This document shows, in pieces, positions 3,621 to 5,666 of a stretch of DNA of 5,666 bases. A program made the translations under genes and the position numbers. The stretch spans positions 11,562 to 17,227 of the forward strand of contig NZ_MXAN01000080.1 in the NCBI RefSeq assembly GCF_002027545.1, written 5' to 3'. The notes under the pieces were generated by a model. That model searched no databases. It saw only the letters and a list, made by a program, of their open reading frames with translations, and had not been told where the DNA came from. Position 1 is the stretch's first letter. Every line of letters begins with the position of its first letter. The DNA comes from Moraxella lacunata. GTDB taxonomy: Bacteria > Pseudomonadota > Gammaproteobacteria > Pseudomonadales > Moraxellaceae.

Positions 3621-5630
3621 CTAATACTCCTGCATTTCCTGCCCTGTGCGATTTTGTCCAAAGGCAAATCGGTTTTGTAGGTCAGCGAGCAGGTGATTGA
3701 CCTTGTCAGATTCACCAAGCCCTTGATAGGCACGCAGCAGGGTAATGCCTGCATTTAGATTGGGGGCGACTTCATAAGGCACTTCCAAATAGTCTAGCAC
3801 CGTCTGATAATTGCCCTGTGATAGAGCGTGATTGCCAAGTACAATAAGTGCTTCAAGCTGTAACTGTGGGTCATAATTGGGGTCATCTGATTTGATTTGG
3901 GTAATATCCAATGCTTCATCAAGTGCTAAGAGGTCATTTGGGTTTTGGCTTAGGCGAAGTTTGATGTCAGCCAAGCGATATGCAGGGTTCATGCGGTCAA
4001 GCTCCAAGAGCTTATCGATGGCAAAGCGTTTGTCATCATCGCTAAGCTCATTTTGCAAAAGCTGAAAATTGGCAAAGAGCAGGCGGTCATCATCGGGATA
4101 TTCACGATTGGCGACGGTGAGTAGGTTTTGGGCTTCGGTCTTTTTGTCTTGACGCAATAAAATCTCAGCATGGAGCAAATAGCTGTCAATGGCATAAATC
4201 TCAAAGTCATCACGCAGTCGCACCAAAGTGGCAATCGCTTTGTCCACGTCATCTTTGGCAAGATAATAGCCGACCACTTTGGTGCGAGCGTCTAGCACAT
4301 GCTCGTAGTCTTTGACTTTTTCATAATGTTCTTTGGCAAGGCTAAGATTGTCCGAACGTTCATAACTGATAGCAAGGTAGTAATTGGCACGGCTATTAAA
4401 AGCGGGAATGTCAAGCAAAGAGGTTAAAATTGTGCGAGCGTTCTCGTATTTGCCAATGTCTAGACCAACCAAGGCAGTCAGTAGGGCGACATCAGGGTCT
4501 TTGGTTTGGCGGTTTGCCACTTGCAATAAATCCCACGCTTGTCCAAGCTGACCCATGTCTATCTCATGACGAATCTCATATAAATGCAGTTCTTTGATGG
4601 TGGGTAATTGCTTAACTTTTTGGCGGATAAATGCCCACATGGCGGATTCTTGACCGCTTTCTTTTAAAATGTCTATTTTTAGGGTGATAAAAGCAAGATT
4701 GTCAGGTTCATCTTTTAGAGCTTTATTGACGTGAACCAAGGCAGGAGTATAGTCTTTTAGGCGTAGTAGCAGACCTGCTCTTAGTACCGACAGCGATGGA
4801 TTGTCATCTTCCATATTTTGTAAGGCGGTAAAAAGCTGTCTTTGTTCATCGGGGTTTTGTGGAAAAATCCCTGTCAAAATCCCCGTCAAATCCGCCTTTT
4901 CATCATAATCCAAAATCATCGCCAACATGGTGTTTGCTTCATGGTAGTCGCCTGCTTTTAGGGCAAGATGGGCGGCATAGAACCATGCAGGGATGTGTTC
5001 AGGGTTTTGTCGTTGCCACGCCCGAGCAAAGGCAAGCGATTGTTTGGGGGTTTCGTACTCAATGGACAACGCCAACGCACGCTCAAAGACGGCTGTGGCA
5101 TTGGCGGTAAAGCTCTCAGCTTTATAGATGGTCAAAGATTCACCAATCTGCCCCCTGTCCACGCCAAACTCAGCCGACAGCAGGGCGTATAAATCAGGAT
5201 AGCCAAGCATGGGCGTGCTGTCATGGGTGTTTAGGGTGTCATCAAAGATGATGTCGGGGATGTCTGCGGTGTCGGCATTGGGTGGATAATTATCAGTGCC
5301 GTCATCGATGTACTCGCCATGCTCGCCCAGGTCAGGCTCGCCATGCTCATCGGGTGTAGATGGGGTGACAGGTACAAAGGCAGGCTCTGTCGTCTGTGGC
5401 GTGTCTTCATCGCTGTCTTGGGGCGGGATGTCGTTGCCAAGACTGCTGTCATCATCATAAAAGGGCAGTAGGATTTTTAGCAATGAGTCAAAAACCCCTG
5501 CCTGTGCCGTGGACATGGTTTTCTCGGCAAGGGGCAGAAGTGCCAACACGCACAGCACTAAAATGACGCGTTTTTTATAAGTGGGCTTAGTTCTCTGATG
5601 AGACCGCTCAATATTTGGCGTTGCACTCAT
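3621..5630 (-). CDS. Exported tetratricopeptide-repeat protein, LbcA-like by position
   Basis: A 669-aa protein. It has a basic N-terminus (KKR, 19-21), a hydrophobic stretch (22-35) and a likely signal peptidase I site after AQA (42-44), so it is probably periplasmic or surface-exposed. Residues 58-140 are acidic, Pro/Thr-rich and probably disordered. From about 143 on the chain is helical with repeated TPR-like pairs, for example AWFYAAHLALKAGDYHEA (215-232), RANYYLAISYERSDNLSLAK (414-433) and SYLLHAEILLRQDKKTEA (483-500). Pseudomonas has a TPR lipoprotein at this position beside lolB, LbcA, which binds the protease CtpA (recall). A similar scaffolding role is possible but inferred. Unlike LbcA, no lipobox cysteine is visible; Cys27 lies inside the hydrophobic core without the motif. 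No clear Shine-Dalgarno precedes the start, but a later start would lose the signal peptide. The stop is TAG. Confidence 0.85.
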   Translation of the reverse strand: MSATPNIERSHQRTKPTYKKRVILVLCVLALLPLAEKTMSTAQAGVFDSLLKILLPFYDDDSSLGNDIPPQDSDEDTPQTTEPAFVPVTPSTPDEHGEPDLGEHGEYIDDGTDNYPPNADTADIPDIIFDDTLNTHDSTPMLGYPDLYALLSAEFGVDRGQIGESLTIYKAESFTANATAVFERALALSIEYETPKQSLAFARAWQRQNPEHIPAWFYAAHLALKAGDYHEANTMLAMILDYDEKADLTGILTGIFPQNPDEQRQLFTALQNMEDDNPSLSVLRAGLLLRLKDYTPALVHVNKALKDEPDNLAFITLKIDILKESGQESAMWAFIRQKVKQLPTIKELHLYEIRHEIDMGQLGQAWDLLQVANRQTKDPDVALLTALVGLDIGKYENARTILTSLLDIPAFNSRANYYLAISYERSDNLSLAKEHYEKVKDYEHVLDARTKVVGYYLAKDDVDKAIATLVRLRDDFEIYAIDSYLLHAEILLRQDKKTEAQNLLTVANREYPDDDRLLFANFQLLQNELSDDDKRFAIDKLLELDRMNPAYRLADIKLRLSQNPNDLLALDEALDITQIKSDDPNYDPQLQLEALIVLGNHALSQGNYQTVLDYLEVPYEVAPNLNAGITLLRAYQGLGESDKVNHLLADLQNRFAFGQNRTGQEMQEY

Positions 5631-5666
5631 GATAAAAATCGATGGATAATGAACCGACCCCCAAAT

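Noticed and set aside
4859..5192. Overlapping plus-strand open frames inside the TPR gene
   Set aside because: They are antisense shadows of a long coding frame with consistent TPR features. No ribosome binding site or recognisable domain supports them.

Overview
The window looks like a chromosomal segment from a gammaproteobacterium of the Moraxellaceae, most probably Moraxella or a close relative. Three things point there: the gene order (TPR protein, lolB, ispE, tRNA-Gln, prs), which from recall matches the Pseudomonas/Acinetobacter arrangement; the protein sequences; and coding DNA of moderate G+C separated by very A+T-rich spacers. This is an inference, since no database search was possible.

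All four protein genes and both tRNA genes lie on the minus strand, so transcription runs from right to left. From the right, a large exported TPR protein (3621-5630) sits where Pseudomonas has LbcA. After a 252-nt A+T-rich gap come lolB (2793-3368, outer-membrane lipoprotein insertion) and ispE (1919-2788, isoprenoid precursor synthesis), separated by 4 nt and surely one operon. Two tandem tRNA genes follow (1735-1810 and 1622-1697) with their own -10/-35 promoter and a shared hairpin-plus-T7 terminator. Then comes prs (511-1458, PRPP synthesis) with its own promoter and a strong terminator at 319-359. Positions 1-318 hold no gene I can support, only palindromes and hairpins.

The most striking feature is the tRNA pair. 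The copies are identical over 80 bp except for one base, which is the third anticodon base. The downstream copy is a normal tRNA-Gln with anticodon UUG. The promoter-proximal copy has UUA, complementary to the stop codon UAA. It is a candidate natural ochre-suppressor tRNA with an otherwise intact cloverleaf and encoded CCA. Both copies also carry a G3:U70 wobble pair, the main alanine identity signal, so which amino acid would be inserted is open. prs and ispE, which flank the tRNAs, both end in UAA, and in each the next in-frame stop is also UAA.

Smaller points are a TPR protein that lacks the lipoprotein cysteine expected of an LbcA-type protein, two related copies of a palindromic extragenic element downstream of prs and of the TPR gene, and an 11-bp phased repeat upstream of lolB.
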